Origin: SZUA-368 sp028533045
GTDB lineage: Bacteria > Spirochaetota > Spirochaetia > DSM-2461
Assembly: GCA_050031985.1 (NCBI GenBank)
Contig: JBNAIG010000014.1
Coordinates: 1-64,000, forward strand
Direction of reading: 5' to 3'
Length of the DNA: 64,000 nucleotides
Positions 43,132 to 52,224 of the stretch are shown here, one piece after another. The notes under the pieces are model-generated. The model had not been told where the DNA came from, did not search any database, and worked only from the letters and a program-made list of their open reading frames with translations. Positions within the stretch are counted from its first letter, which is position 1; the number at the start of each line of letters is the position of its first letter. Position numbers and translations under genes: made by a program.

Positions 43132-45819
43132 ATGCGAAGTACGACAAAAGTCACATTTAGTTTTCTCCTCACCCTTGTCATAACGGGAATCCTTTTTTTT
43201 CTATCTTCTGCCGGGGTATTCAAAGGGGTGGAACTTCGCTTGTATCGACAGTCGATTATTAATCGTGAATTAGGTCTTCTTGAGTATTCTGATGAACTGA
43301 TCAGTGATTACCAAAGAAAGCTCCAGGAAAAATTAAGTCTTTTTATAGAATCCGGTTCTTTTGCAAAGGTTTATGAGTTAAATCAGGAAGATGCGGATAT
43401 AGTGGAAAGAGATAAGCTCGTCCAGACTTTACGCCGTGAGCTCCCCGGTTTTGAGACTTTGCGCTTTATTGATTCGGATGGCCAAAGAATTCACTATAGT
43501 ACGTCCGATGATGATGTTCAGATTCGAAGTAACGAGAAGATTGTCTATAAGAATTGGATAGCATTGGATTCCTATTATGAACCTATTTCTCTGCTGGGCA
43601 GTGAAAACGAGATTGCCGACTTCAATGAAAACACCTGGTCCGATAGGGATAATCTCTTTTATATAGCCCTTCCTTCTTATGATAACTACGGTCTCTTTCG
43701 TGGTACGGCCCTATTTACCTTCACTTTGGAAGGTATAAAGAAGCAGTTTATCTCTTCCGGTATTATTTCTGATCCCGGGATGATTCGTATAATGGGTACA
43801 GAGGGACTAATTCTAGGGTTGCCGGAAGAGTTATACGATGACGTTCATTCCTTGATTACGGAAAACTGGGCCAGTGAAAATATGAGTTTGGTACTTCCTG
43901 TAGTGGAGGATGAAAATCAGGATCAATATAGTCTATTATCTTTCAAAGGGGGCATAAATTGGGGGATACTCCTGGACGATTCCCTCTTTGAACTCCCCGG
44001 ACAATTTCGCATCCTCTTTTTTGCCGTATTTTTTATAACCCTTTTTCTTCTGTTTCATCTTCTTTTGAATATTCGGCAGGATAGAATTGTCGTACTAGAT
44101 GAAAGACTGCGTAAGTTTCAGCTCAATTTCTTGAGAAACTGGTTGGAAAACAGAGAAAAGATTGAGTGGGAAGCATGGGATAGCGAACTTAACTCAAGAA
44201 AGAATGAGTACTATCGTGAATTTAAAAGTGCCCTTAAGCTTAAAGGGGAAGATGAGAAAATCGATCAACTCCTGGATAGAAATTGGCAGGAAATTATTGA
44301 TATTCTGGCGGTATATCATAATAAGCAAAATGAAGAGCGCAAGAATTCCGGTATAGACCCGGATGAATTGGAAAAACTTATAAAGAAGGCCGTCGAGTCG
44401 GCACAAATTACTATACCAGCGCAGGCCGGTGTCAGTGTTTCTGCTGCGCCCGTTGCCCAAAAGGCTCCTAAAGGCAAAGCCAGCGATCCTTTTGCGGGAA
44501 TGAAGCCTGTCTCTGTAGAGTCTGTAAGTGAGGATGATGAGGAACTTGAGTCACTGAGCGAAGCCGAAGAGCTGGATGAAGTCAAAGAACTGGATGAAGT
44601 CGAAGAACTAGATGAAGTCGAAGAACTGGATGAAGTCGAAGAACTGGATGAAGTCGAGGAACTGGATGAAGTCGAGGAACTGGATGAAGTCGAAGAACTG
44701 GATGAAGTCGAAGAACTGGATGAAGTCGAAGAATTAGATGAAGTCGAAGAACTGGATGAAGTCGAAGAACTGGATGAAGTCGAAGAACTGGATGAAGTCG
44801 AAGAACTGGATGAAGTCGAAGAACTAGATGAAGTCGAAGAACTAGATGAAGTCGAAGAACTAGATGATCTACAGAAAGTTGAAGAACTTGATGAATCTGA
44901 AGAATTGGAAATCTTCGAAGAGTTGTCCCTCGATGACTTGAAAATCCGGCATGATGAATTGGAAGAATTACCCATGGCCGAAGCGGTGGAAGAGATAGCG
45001 GAACTGGAAGATGTGAGTGACGACTTAGAGGATGCTCCTGTAGTATGGGAAGGAAGTGTAGATATGGGTGGTAACGAGATTGATGGTGACCTTGAGGCTT
45101 TGGATGATGACTTCCCCGAAGAAATAGAAAGTCTGGAAGAGCTTGATGAACTGCCCGAAGAAAACGAGACAATTCATTATCTTATGTCTCTTCAAGAGAT
45201 CATAGAAGAGAAGAAAAAGTCTTCCGGGGAAGAGATAAGTGAGCCTCATATGGATGGTGGACCCTCCCTGTCCCCCAAAGATTTTGGTATGGACTCTCTC
45301 ATCTCTGTAAAGTCTGAGGGGCTTTTTCCCGACGTTACCTTTGCGGAGGATGGATTCCTCTTTACAGACACAGGGGCCGAACAGATTCCCCTTAGTAAAA
45401 AGGGCTTTGACTTTGATACCTATCGTAAGGGTTATGTTGATAACGAGCGGGGAGCCTACAGAGCTCTTCTGGATTATTCCCGCAAGATTGATGCTCAGTG
45501 TGCTGTTGTGATGGTAAGGGCGGATGGGGGATACAAATCGCTCCTTTCCATAGGAATGAACCGTTCGCCGGAAGATTATGTAGTTAATGATCAGGCCCAG
45601 CTTGGTTCGGAGTATCTGGATAAGCGCTATGTGGTGGGAATTGACGGCGCTAAGAAGAGTGAGATTCTTGGTGATGATTGGGACTGGATTGCCTTTAAAT
45701 ATGTTAACTCTCTGCTTTTTCTTCCTTTAATTTACCGTGGGGAAGAGACTTATCTTATGTTGGGCTTTAAAGAACGAAGTTCCAACCCCGCAGAATTATT
45801 AGCTCTTCAGAAGGCTTAG
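43132..45819 (+). CDS. Large membrane sensor-like protein with ELDEV tandem repeats
   Basis: The 895-residue protein has a membrane helix (about 8-28), an extracytoplasmic region to about 290 that resembles a Cache-type sensor in size and strand pattern, a second helix ('ILFFAVFFITLFLLFHLLL'), a cytosolic helical region, and then 16 tandem ELDEV units (about residues 478-579). An acidic stretch and a globular C-terminal domain (about 735-895) with no family I recognise follow. There is no kinase, cyclase or methyl-accepting signature. I chose the ATG at 43132, with AGGA upstream. It could be a sensor or scaffold protein; function unknown. Confidence 0.7.
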   Translation: MRSTTKVTFSFLLTLVITGILFFLSSAGVFKGVELRLYRQSIINRELGLLEYSDELISDYQRKLQEKLSLFIESGSFAKVYELNQEDADIVERDKLVQTLRRELPGFETLRFIDSDGQRIHYSTSDDDVQIRSNEKIVYKNWIALDSYYEPISLLGSENEIADFNENTWSDRDNLFYIALPSYDNYGLFRGTALFTFTLEGIKKQFISSGIISDPGMIRIMGTEGLILGLPEELYDDVHSLITENWASENMSLVLPVVEDENQDQYSLLSFKGGINWGILLDDSLFELPGQFRILFFAVFFITLFLLFHLLLNIRQDRIVVLDERLRKFQLNFLRNWLENREKIEWEAWDSELNSRKNEYYREFKSALKLKGEDEKIDQLLDRNWQEIIDILAVYHNKQNEERKNSGIDPDELEKLIKKAVESAQITIPAQAGVSVSAAPVAQKAPKGKASDPFAGMKPVSVESVSEDDEELESLSEAEELDEVKELDEVEELDEVEELDEVEELDEVEELDEVEELDEVEELDEVEELDEVEELDEVEELDEVEELDEVEELDEVEELDEVEELDEVEELDEVEELDDLQKVEELDESEELEIFEELSLDDLKIRHDELEELPMAEAVEEIAELEDVSDDLEDAPVVWEGSVDMGGNEIDGDLEALDDDFPEEIESLEELDELPEENETIHYLMSLQEIIEEKKKSSGEEISEPHMDGGPSLSPKDFGMDSLISVKSEGLFPDVTFAEDGFLFTDTGAEQIPLSKKGFDFDTYRKGYVDNERGAYRALLDYSRKIDAQCAVVMVRADGGYKSLLSIGMNRSPEDYVVNDQAQLGSEYLDKRYVVGIDGAKKSEILGDDWDWIAFKYVNSLLFLPLIYRGEETYLMLGFKERSSNPAELLALQKA
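44566..44868 (+). repeat. 18-bp tandem repeat coding ELDEVE
   Basis: From 44581 the unit GTCGAAGAACTGGATGAA repeats every 18 bp for 15 copies plus a degenerate last unit ending GATGAT; a partial copy precedes them. The copies are almost identical even at silent positions (mainly CTG/CTA, GAA/GAG changes), which indicates recent expansion. Loss or gain of a unit keeps the frame. Confidence 0.93.
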
Positions 45820-45858
45820 TATGCCCAGTCCCCTGACTTTTCGTCCACTAATACTTTC

Positions 45859-45886
45859 TTGACAAAGGGGAAATTACCTATATAAT
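45859..45886 (+). promoter_or_regulatory. Consensus promoter of rny
   Basis: Both hexamers are perfect: TTGACA (45859-45864), 16-bp spacer, TATAAT (45881-45886). The leader is short, about 25 nt, and holds the AAAGGGGAAG ribosome site. Confidence 0.85.
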
Positions 45887-45916
45887 GATTGTAATATCGT
45901 TTTGAAAGGGGAAGTT

Positions 45917-47449
45917 ATGTCGACTGCATTATTGACAACGATCCTTCTCCTCGCCGGTGTTGCAATTGGTTGGTTAATTAGATGGATATATTCCCGCTAT
46001 CAGTTGTCCTCTTCTGAGCAGAGAGCTGCCAGATTAAGACAGGATGCGGTTTCAGAAGCAGAACAGGAGAAGAAAGGTCTTCTCCTTGAAGCCCAAGACC
46101 AGATAATGAGAGAGCGTCGCCAGTTTGATAAAGAACTGAGAGACAGACGCGCCGATCTTCAGCGGTTTGAGAAAAGGGTCCAGCAAAAAGAGGATAATCT
46201 TGAGCAGAAGTCTCAGGAAATGGAAAAATCCCGCAAACGTATTTCTGAACAGGAAAAAGAGTTAGAACAGAATCAACAGGAACTGAAGAATCAGGAACTG
46301 ACACTCAGAACGGAACTTGAAAGAATTTCCGGTCTTACTCAGGAAGAGGCGAAGAAGCTTATTATTGCCAACCTTGAGAACGATGCCAAGCACGATGCCC
46401 AGGCTTTGATCAACAAGATCGAGGCGGAAGCTCAGCTTACTTCGGAAAAGAAGGCCCGCGATGTTCTGATGTCCACGATTCAGAGACTGGCTACGGACAT
46501 TAGTTCGGAAATTACGGTTACATCGGTTAGCTTGCCTAATGATGAGATGAAGGGACGGATTATCGGCCGGGAAGGTCGTAACATCCGAACACTGGAAACA
46601 CTGACAGGGGTCGATATTATTATTGACGATACGCCGGAAGCGGTTGTTATCTCCTGTTTTGATCCTATTAGAAAGGTTATTGCCAAAACAGCTCTGGAAA
46701 GACTTGTTTCGGACGGACGGATTCACCCGGCCCGCATCGAAGAAGTGGTTCAGAGAGTGGCTAAAGAAATCGGCCAGACTATTTTTGAAGAGGGAGAAAA
46801 GGTGCTTTTTGACTTGGGTATCCACGATGTTAAACCCGATGGAATCCAGGCTTTGGGACGTCTCCACTTTAGAACCAGTTACGGTCAGAATGTTCTGTCC
46901 CATTCCAAGGAAGTCGCCATTGTGGCCGGTATGATTGCCGCCGAAATTGGTGCCGACGTAGGGCTTGCCAAACGTGCCGCTCTGCTTCATGACATTGGTA
47001 AGGGTATGGAAACGGACGGTGAAGGAAATCACGCCGAGGTGGGGGCCGAACTGTGTCGCCGCATGGGTGAATCTTCTGAACTGGTAAACGCCGTAGGTGC
47101 TCACCACAATGACATTCGACCCGAAAGTGTTGAAGCTGTTATTGTTCAGGTGGCCGATGCTATTTCTGCGGCTCGCCCCGGTGCCCGCCGTGAGACTATG
47201 GACAATTACATCAAGCGTTTGGAAAACCTGGAAAAGATCGCCATGAGCTTTAAGGGAGTCGATAAGGTATTTGCCGTTCAGGCTGGCCGCGAACTCCGTA
47301 TTATGGTTGATAACGAAAGAGTTAACGACGTTAAGGCTAAGGATTTGGCTAAGGATATTGCCAAGACTATCGAAGATGAGCTTAAGTACCCCGGTAAGAT
47401 TCGGGTTACTATCATTCGAGAGACCCGGGTTGTAGAATACGCCCGTTAG
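45917..47449 (+). CDS. rny: Ribonuclease Y
   Basis: RNase Y is a membrane-bound endoribonuclease that starts mRNA decay. The protein has an N-terminal membrane helix (about 5-25), a long coiled coil (about 30-190), a KH domain ('EMKGRIIGREGRNIRTLETL') and an HD domain with the metal ligands ('LHDIGKGMETDGEGNHAEVG'). The ATG at 45917 is used because AAAGGGGAAG precedes it. The 510 residues are typical. It is followed by a ymdB-like gene after 14 bp, a pairing seen in many bacteria. Confidence 0.96.
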   Translation: MSTALLTTILLLAGVAIGWLIRWIYSRYQLSSSEQRAARLRQDAVSEAEQEKKGLLLEAQDQIMRERRQFDKELRDRRADLQRFEKRVQQKEDNLEQKSQEMEKSRKRISEQEKELEQNQQELKNQELTLRTELERISGLTQEEAKKLIIANLENDAKHDAQALINKIEAEAQLTSEKKARDVLMSTIQRLATDISSEITVTSVSLPNDEMKGRIIGREGRNIRTLETLTGVDIIIDDTPEAVVISCFDPIRKVIAKTALERLVSDGRIHPARIEEVVQRVAKEIGQTIFEEGEKVLFDLGIHDVKPDGIQALGRLHFRTSYGQNVLSHSKEVAIVAGMIAAEIGADVGLAKRAALLHDIGKGMETDGEGNHAEVGAELCRRMGESSELVNAVGAHHNDIRPESVEAVIVQVADAISAARPGARRETMDNYIKRLENLEKIAMSFKGVDKVFAVQAGRELRIMVDNERVNDVKAKDLAKDIAKTIEDELKYPGKIRVTIIRETRVVEYAR

Positions 47450-47463
47450 GTAGGAACTATCCT

Positions 47464-48246
47464 ATGAAAGAAATAAGAGCACTGATTCTCGGTGATGTCG
47501 TAGGGCAGCCGGGATGCAGGGCTCTTTTTTTCAGTCTGGACAGGCTGAAGAAAGAGTACCATCCAGATTATCTCATTGTAAATGGGGAGAATGCGGCCGA
47601 CGGCTTTGGAATAACTCCGGAGCAGGTAGACCTCTTTTTCTCCCGTGGTGTCGATGTGATCTCCTCGGGGAATCATATTTGGCAGAAGAGAGAAATCTAT
47701 CCCTATTTGGACAAGTATGATCACCTCCTGCGCCCTCTCAATTATCCCTCCGATACGCCGGGCCACGGTTGGTGTTTTGTGGGCGAGGGAGACAAGAAGA
47801 TAGCCTTTGTTAACATTCAGGGCCGTGTTCGTATGGGCGGAGCTTTGGATTCTCCCTTCAAGGCAATGAAAAAACTCATTCCCACCCTTCGTAAAGAGAC
47901 GAAAACCATCATCGTGGATTTTCATGCGGAAGATCCGGCGGAAAAGGAAGCTTTGGCAGCCTATTTGGACGGTGAGATTTCTGCTTTGGTGGGAACCCAT
48001 ACCCATGTTCAAACGGCTGATGAGCGTATTTGGGAAAAAGGTACGGCCTATATTACCGACATTGGTTTTACCGGTGTAACAAAGAGTGTCATTGGGACTG
48101 ATCCGGACCTTTCCGTTCGCCGTGCCCAAACCCAAATGCCCCTTAAGAGCGAAATCGTGGAGGGGGACTGTGAAGTAAACGGCGTCTTTATCTCCCTGGA
48201 CGGCGAAACAGGCCGGGCCAACAAAATCGAACGTGTAAGGGTCTAG
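47464..48246 (+). CDS. YmdB-type metallophosphoesterase (TIGR00282 family)
   Basis: The 260-residue protein has the binuclear metal motifs 'ILGDVVGQPG', 'NGENAADGFG', 'SSGNHIWQ', 'DFHAE' and 'GTHTHVQTAD'. Relatives such as B. subtilis YmdB hydrolyse 2',3'-cyclic nucleotides and influence RNA turnover and development. The location right behind rny fits a joint role in RNA metabolism. Cytosolic; no signal peptide. Confidence 0.93.
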   Translation: MKEIRALILGDVVGQPGCRALFFSLDRLKKEYHPDYLIVNGENAADGFGITPEQVDLFFSRGVDVISSGNHIWQKREIYPYLDKYDHLLRPLNYPSDTPGHGWCFVGEGDKKIAFVNIQGRVRMGGALDSPFKAMKKLIPTLRKETKTIIVDFHAEDPAEKEALAAYLDGEISALVGTHTHVQTADERIWEKGTAYITDIGFTGVTKSVIGTDPDLSVRRAQTQMPLKSEIVEGDCEVNGVFISLDGETGRANKIERVRV

Positions 48247-48250
48247 CATT

Positions 48251-49045
48251 TTGAAGAAACCCCTTTTAAGCCTGTTAAAAGAGAGATTCCCCGAATATAA
48301 GGAGGGGGAGCTCTATGCCTTTGTCCTTTGCGGTGATGTGTACTGTGACGGAGAGAAGATCCGTGAGACATCGCGTAAGGTTGATGTAAAAGGGGAGCTG
48401 GAAATCCGCACAAAGAAGTATGTCTCCCGGGGCGGCTTTAAGCTGGAAGGAGCCCTGGATGAATGGGGCATCGATTGTAATAAAAAAATATTTATAGACG
48501 CCGGCTCTTCCACCGGTGGTTTTACCGACTGCCTCCTGCAACGGGGGGCCAGCCTGGTTTACGCGGTTGATGTGGGTTATAATCAGCTTGATTACTCCCT
48601 CCGAAATAACAGCCGCGTGGTGGTCCGGGAAAAGTGCAATATTATGGATGTGGAAGAGCTGGATCCGGCTCCGCACATAGGGGTGGCAGACCTCTCGTTT
48701 CGTTCTATTGGCGGGGCGGCTACCAAGATTATCGGTTTAACGACTACCAGAAAGCTTCTCGCCCTCATAAAACCCCAGTTTGAAGTGGAGAACAGCGCTG
48801 GCTTTAACGGCGTCATTAGCGATCCCGAGACCTGGCGCAGGGTTCTTTTTGATGTGTGCGAATGTCTCCATGGGGAAGGGCTTTATGTGTCCCGCCTCTC
48901 TCCTTCCAAGGTTAAGGGTAAGAAAGGGGGGAATCAGGAGTTTATGGCGTTGATTGTTCCCCGAGAGCGGGACAGTGACTTTGAGTCTTTCCATTCCTAT
49001 TACAGTGAGCTGATCGGGCAGTGTCTGGGGAAGGTTGTTGGGTAG
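48251..49045 (+). CDS. tlyA: TlyA-type rRNA 2'-O-methyltransferase
   Basis: It starts at TTG, 4 nt after the ymdB-like gene, with AAGGG upstream in the overlap zone. Residues 1-60 are an S4-like RNA-binding domain, then the FtsJ-like SAM domain with 'DAGSSTGGFTDCLLQRG', 'VYAVDVGYNQL' and 'IKPQFEVENS'. TlyA methylates cytidines in 16S and/or 23S rRNA, and its loss gives capreomycin resistance in mycobacteria. The older 'haemolysin' name is misleading. 264 residues, typical. Confidence 0.92.
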   Translation: MKKPLLSLLKERFPEYKEGELYAFVLCGDVYCDGEKIRETSRKVDVKGELEIRTKKYVSRGGFKLEGALDEWGIDCNKKIFIDAGSSTGGFTDCLLQRGASLVYAVDVGYNQLDYSLRNNSRVVVREKCNIMDVEELDPAPHIGVADLSFRSIGGAATKIIGLTTTRKLLALIKPQFEVENSAGFNGVISDPETWRRVLFDVCECLHGEGLYVSRLSPSKVKGKKGGNQEFMALIVPRERDSDFESFHSYYSELIGQCLGKVVG

Positions 49046-49126
49046 GAGACCTTCTACTTTGATTCTCTATATATGATAACTCTGTGTAATTATTGTGTGC
49101 TTTATATCTATTTTTCTTTTTTTGCC

Positions 49127-49163
49127 CGTGAAATATTGGTGAACAGGCGGGAAACATTTCACG
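49127..49163. repeat. Separated inverted repeat upstream of the protease gene
   Basis: CGTGAAAT (49127-49134) is the exact reverse complement of ATTTCACG (49156-49163). The right arm ends 1 bp before a TTGACT (49165-49170), so it could be an operator or activator site for the next gene. Confidence 0.45.
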
Positions 49164-49164
49164 T

Positions 49165-49191
49165 TTGACTGTATATTCTCTTTATTATCAT
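49165..49191 (+). promoter_or_regulatory. Tentative promoter of the protease-barrel gene
   Basis: TTGACT (49165-49170) and TATCAT (49186-49191) are 15 bp apart, slightly short, and the -10 lies 11 nt before the ATG at 49203. AGGGG sits between them. Plausible but not certain. Confidence 0.4.
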
Positions 49192-49202
49192 TAGGGGAAA
49201 AT

Positions 49203-50969
49203 ATGTTTAAAAAAAATCTCATTTATATCCTTCAGGTGTTTTTTCTGTTTTTAGCCTTACCTTTAGGGGCGCAAGATCTTAGGTCAGAAGTCGCTATTGT
49301 ACGGGCCTTGCCTATACCTTCCTTATCGGAATCCTATACAAGTATTGCCAATTGGGTAGAAGGTATGGGGCAGAGTGAGCTTGCCAAAGAAGTAAGAGCG
49401 GGAGAGGCGGGAGTTCATGGTTCAGCCTTTTCTTTCAACGGTTTTGGAGATGAGCGTTTATATGTAACAAATTATCATGTTGTTGCCGGTTCAGATTCTA
49501 TCTCTTTGGAGTGGAAGCCTCTTTCCGGGGAAAAGATCCTTATTGAAAATTGCGAAATCCTCTATGTTGATCCCTTGCGGGATTTAGCTCTTATTGCTCT
49601 TCCCAAAGATGTAACAGCACCGGGAGAAGGGTTTGAGATTGCTTCCGACAAAGACGTTATTAAGGACGGTATGGAAATATGGGCTGCCGGTTATCCGGGG
49701 CTCATTTCTTCTGCTGCATGGCAGCTTTCAAACGGGATTGTTTCCAATCAGAGAGCCGTAGTTGAGGAGTTGGTTGAAGAGGGACGTCCCTACTTGATTC
49801 AGCATACCTCTCCTATTGATCCTGGTAGCTCCGGCGGGCCTTTGCTTGTTAAGGATAATAGCTCTTATCAGGTTGTGGGCGTAAACTCTATGACCGCTGT
49901 CTATCGGCACAATACATTCTTTGCTGTTCCTTCCGATATTCTTCTTGAATTTATTGGTGAGTACCAAAAGGGAGCTGCCATTGCCGGGGTTGATTCTCTG
50001 GAAATAACCCTTGAACGTTTTGTTAACGACTTATCCCTGGAAGAGAGAAGTGGGTGGGACATGTCTTACTACCTTTCCGATGAGTACAGTTGTGAGCGGG
50101 GATTTCAGATTTATATGGACAACAGAAGGGGATTATCTTCTGAAGAGCGAAACGACTGGGACAGGGCATTGCTGGGAGATTATACTCTGGAAGCTCTAAA
50201 GGGAGCCGTTGGTATGGACCTTTTGAATGAGATCCCCCGGGAAGAGTATAGCTGGACAGTAATCACTTATGATGAACATGAGGCAGAAATCCTTATTGAG
50301 AGTGAATCGGGAAAAGAGTATCTGACAAAGTGGGGCTTCTCAAAGGGGCTTTGGACGTTACATGAATATCCTTCCGATTATAAAGAACTGACCGAGCGGG
50401 GAGCTCAGAATAAAGTCTCCAGCGGGGATAAGCTTGCCTATCGTAGTGCAGCCGCTTTCTATGGGGGGGCTTCCTATACTCAGGCTAAGTTTGACGAGGA
50501 TGCTCCTGAGATGGGAGGGTTCACTCTAGGGGTAGATTTGCAGAGTGTTTTAAACGAGTATTTGGCCCTCTCCTATGTAATTGGATGGGAAAAGTATGAG
50601 ATGACAGGTCAAGACTCTTCGGGAGAGAGTTATATTACTGATAAAGGCTGTCTTGATATGGCTTTTAACCTGAATCTTTTTCCTACAAAGCTGATTCGTA
50701 AGCATCTCTTTACTCCCTGGGCAAGAGCCGGGGTCGGGTTGGATATCTGCTTTGGCGATATGGGGTCTATGGATGACTCTTCTCCCTTTTTCTACTACTT
50801 TTGGCAAATGGGAGCGGGTACGCAGTTTGCGCCTGATGCTATGAAGTCTGGACGCCTGGGGATCATGCTGGATTACAAAGTTATTAGCGGCATTGCCCCG
50901 GCGGATTTTGGAGATGAAATTGGGGCCGAGCGAATCGGACTAACCCTGTCATATATCACCGGTTATTAA
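49203..50969 (+). CDS. Exported trypsin-like serine protease with C-terminal barrel-like domain
   Basis: It has a signal peptide (about 1-23, ending 'LPLGAQ'), then a chymotrypsin-fold protease with an intact triad: His92 in 'TNYHVVAG', Asp127 in 'PLRDLAL' and Ser210 in 'PGSSGGPLL'. A middle region (about 255-400) has no family I know. The C-terminal 180 residues read like an outer-membrane barrel ('SAAAFYGGASYTQAKF', 'YLALSYVIGWEKYE', ending 'IGLTLSYITGY'). No PDZ domain is seen, so it is not a standard DegP. It may be a surface- or periplasm-facing protease tethered by a barrel. First of four genes for exported proteins. Confidence 0.75.
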   Translation: MFKKNLIYILQVFFLFLALPLGAQDLRSEVAIVRALPIPSLSESYTSIANWVEGMGQSELAKEVRAGEAGVHGSAFSFNGFGDERLYVTNYHVVAGSDSISLEWKPLSGEKILIENCEILYVDPLRDLALIALPKDVTAPGEGFEIASDKDVIKDGMEIWAAGYPGLISSAAWQLSNGIVSNQRAVVEELVEEGRPYLIQHTSPIDPGSSGGPLLVKDNSSYQVVGVNSMTAVYRHNTFFAVPSDILLEFIGEYQKGAAIAGVDSLEITLERFVNDLSLEERSGWDMSYYLSDEYSCERGFQIYMDNRRGLSSEERNDWDRALLGDYTLEALKGAVGMDLLNEIPREEYSWTVITYDEHEAEILIESESGKEYLTKWGFSKGLWTLHEYPSDYKELTERGAQNKVSSGDKLAYRSAAAFYGGASYTQAKFDEDAPEMGGFTLGVDLQSVLNEYLALSYVIGWEKYEMTGQDSSGESYITDKGCLDMAFNLNLFPTKLIRKHLFTPWARAGVGLDICFGDMGSMDDSSPFFYYFWQMGAGTQFAPDAMKSGRLGIMLDYKVISGIAPADFGDEIGAERIGLTLSYITGY

Positions 50970-51043
50970 GCAGCCTGTAGGAGGCTGTATTTGAAAAATA
51001 TTTAAGATGAGTGTTCACACTCGTGGGAATTAAGGAGAAAATT

Positions 51044-51553
51044 GTGAAAAAATTGTTTTGTGTTTTGGCGTTGGCGGCTCTCGTTTTTGGTTGTACTTCC
51101 GTACCTACAGATAGCAGTACTTTTGGGCCCGAAGAGATTGGAGCTGTTCATTATGCGGCAGAAGGTTTGGCTTTTGAAGAAGCCACCTATTTGTTCGTGG
51201 GAAAGGGAGCGGATTTTCTTGTTCAGCTGTGTGACATCGACACGGAAAACTATACAGAGGCTTTTGGTGTAAGACAGAGTATGATGGCCTTGGGTATATT
51301 TAATAAATATATCCAGCTTGTACCGGGAGAGCATGATCTGGGATTGTATGCTATGGAGCAGGGGAGACTAGAAACAAAAGGTAATACTGTTATAATGCAT
51401 GAATTATATACAGACATGACTTTCGATTTTGCTGCCGGGTTTGTTTATGTTTTTGATCAGCTCGAATCGGGCAACATCAATATTAAGTATTGGAAAATAG
51501 GCTCCACGGAAATATTTGAAGACGAATTCCTTGTTACAGCGAAGAATGACTAA
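51044..51553 (+). CDS. Small lipoprotein, unknown family
   Basis: I use the GTG at 51044 (MKKLFCVLALAALVFGCTSV), preceded by AAGGAG; the lipobox 'LVFGC' places the lipidated Cys at residue 17. The 169-residue product is mostly strands with no motif I recognise. Its stop overlaps the start of the next gene by one base (TAATG), showing coupling with the following periplasmic protein. Confidence 0.65.
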   Translation: MKKLFCVLALAALVFGCTSVPTDSSTFGPEEIGAVHYAAEGLAFEEATYLFVGKGADFLVQLCDIDTENYTEAFGVRQSMMALGIFNKYIQLVPGEHDLGLYAMEQGRLETKGNTVIMHELYTDMTFDFAAGFVYVFDQLESGNINIKYWKIGSTEIFEDEFLVTAKND

Positions 51554-52212
51554 TGAAACAGTATTTAATTTTACTGACTTTTTTGGCAGGAGTTTCTCTT
51601 TTTGCCGATGGGAATAGGAACTGGAGAGATTTAAGTCTCCAGGAAAATTTAATCCTGGAAGATTATGTCCCTCAGGAAAATACGGTACTTGTAGCTGCAA
51701 AAATAAGTTCCAACAGGAATATGAAGGATTATGTTCTTGATCATAAAATGACGAATGAGGCAGTTTATGAACGTTTGGATATGAATGCTTTGGTTTGTTT
51801 GCTTCTTGATTTGACCGGTTCCAGCAAAGGGCGCGAAGTGAAGGCTCTTTACTTTTCCTGGGATGAGTACTTTATTATGGAAGTACCTGTGGGAGATTAT
51901 AAGTTTCATTCCATGATCTATCCTCCCTATACTAAGAACTCCATGTTTTCTTTTAACTTTAACGATATGATGGATTACCATTTTTCAATGGATTCCCCCT
52001 TTGTTTATATTGGGGACATCAATTTGTTGTTTGATGTGAAAAACGACTTTGGTTTTATGGAAAACAGGTTGGAAATTGTGGATAACTTTGCCGAAGCGGA
52101 AAGTGCTTTGGCCCATCGTATCAAAGATGAGAGTGGAGCGTATGTGGAATTTACCAAGTCCCTTCCTCCGGTCATGAAAAGCATTGTTTTTGACATTAGC
52201 GATATAAAGTAG
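51553..52212 (+). CDS. Exported periplasmic protein, unknown family
   Basis: The 219-residue protein has a signal peptide ('YLILLTFLAGVSLFA', cleavage near residue 18) and no lipobox. The mature part is acidic with many Tyr, Phe and Met. I cannot place it in a family. It overlaps the upstream lipoprotein gene by one base and lies 12 bp before another lipoprotein gene, suggesting one envelope operon. Confidence 0.6.
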   Translation: MKQYLILLTFLAGVSLFADGNRNWRDLSLQENLILEDYVPQENTVLVAAKISSNRNMKDYVLDHKMTNEAVYERLDMNALVCLLLDLTGSSKGREVKALYFSWDEYFIMEVPVGDYKFHSMIYPPYTKNSMFSFNFNDMMDYHFSMDSPFVYIGDINLLFDVKNDFGFMENRLEIVDNFAEAESALAHRIKDESGAYVEFTKSLPPVMKSIVFDISDIK

Positions 52213-52224
52213 GGGAGGGAAAAC

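Noticed and set aside
44316..45172. Long minus-strand frames rich in Ser or His/Pro/Leu across the ELDEV region
   Set aside because: They are reverse-frame shadows of the 18-bp repeat; no ribosome site or family, and the + strand frame is clearly coding.
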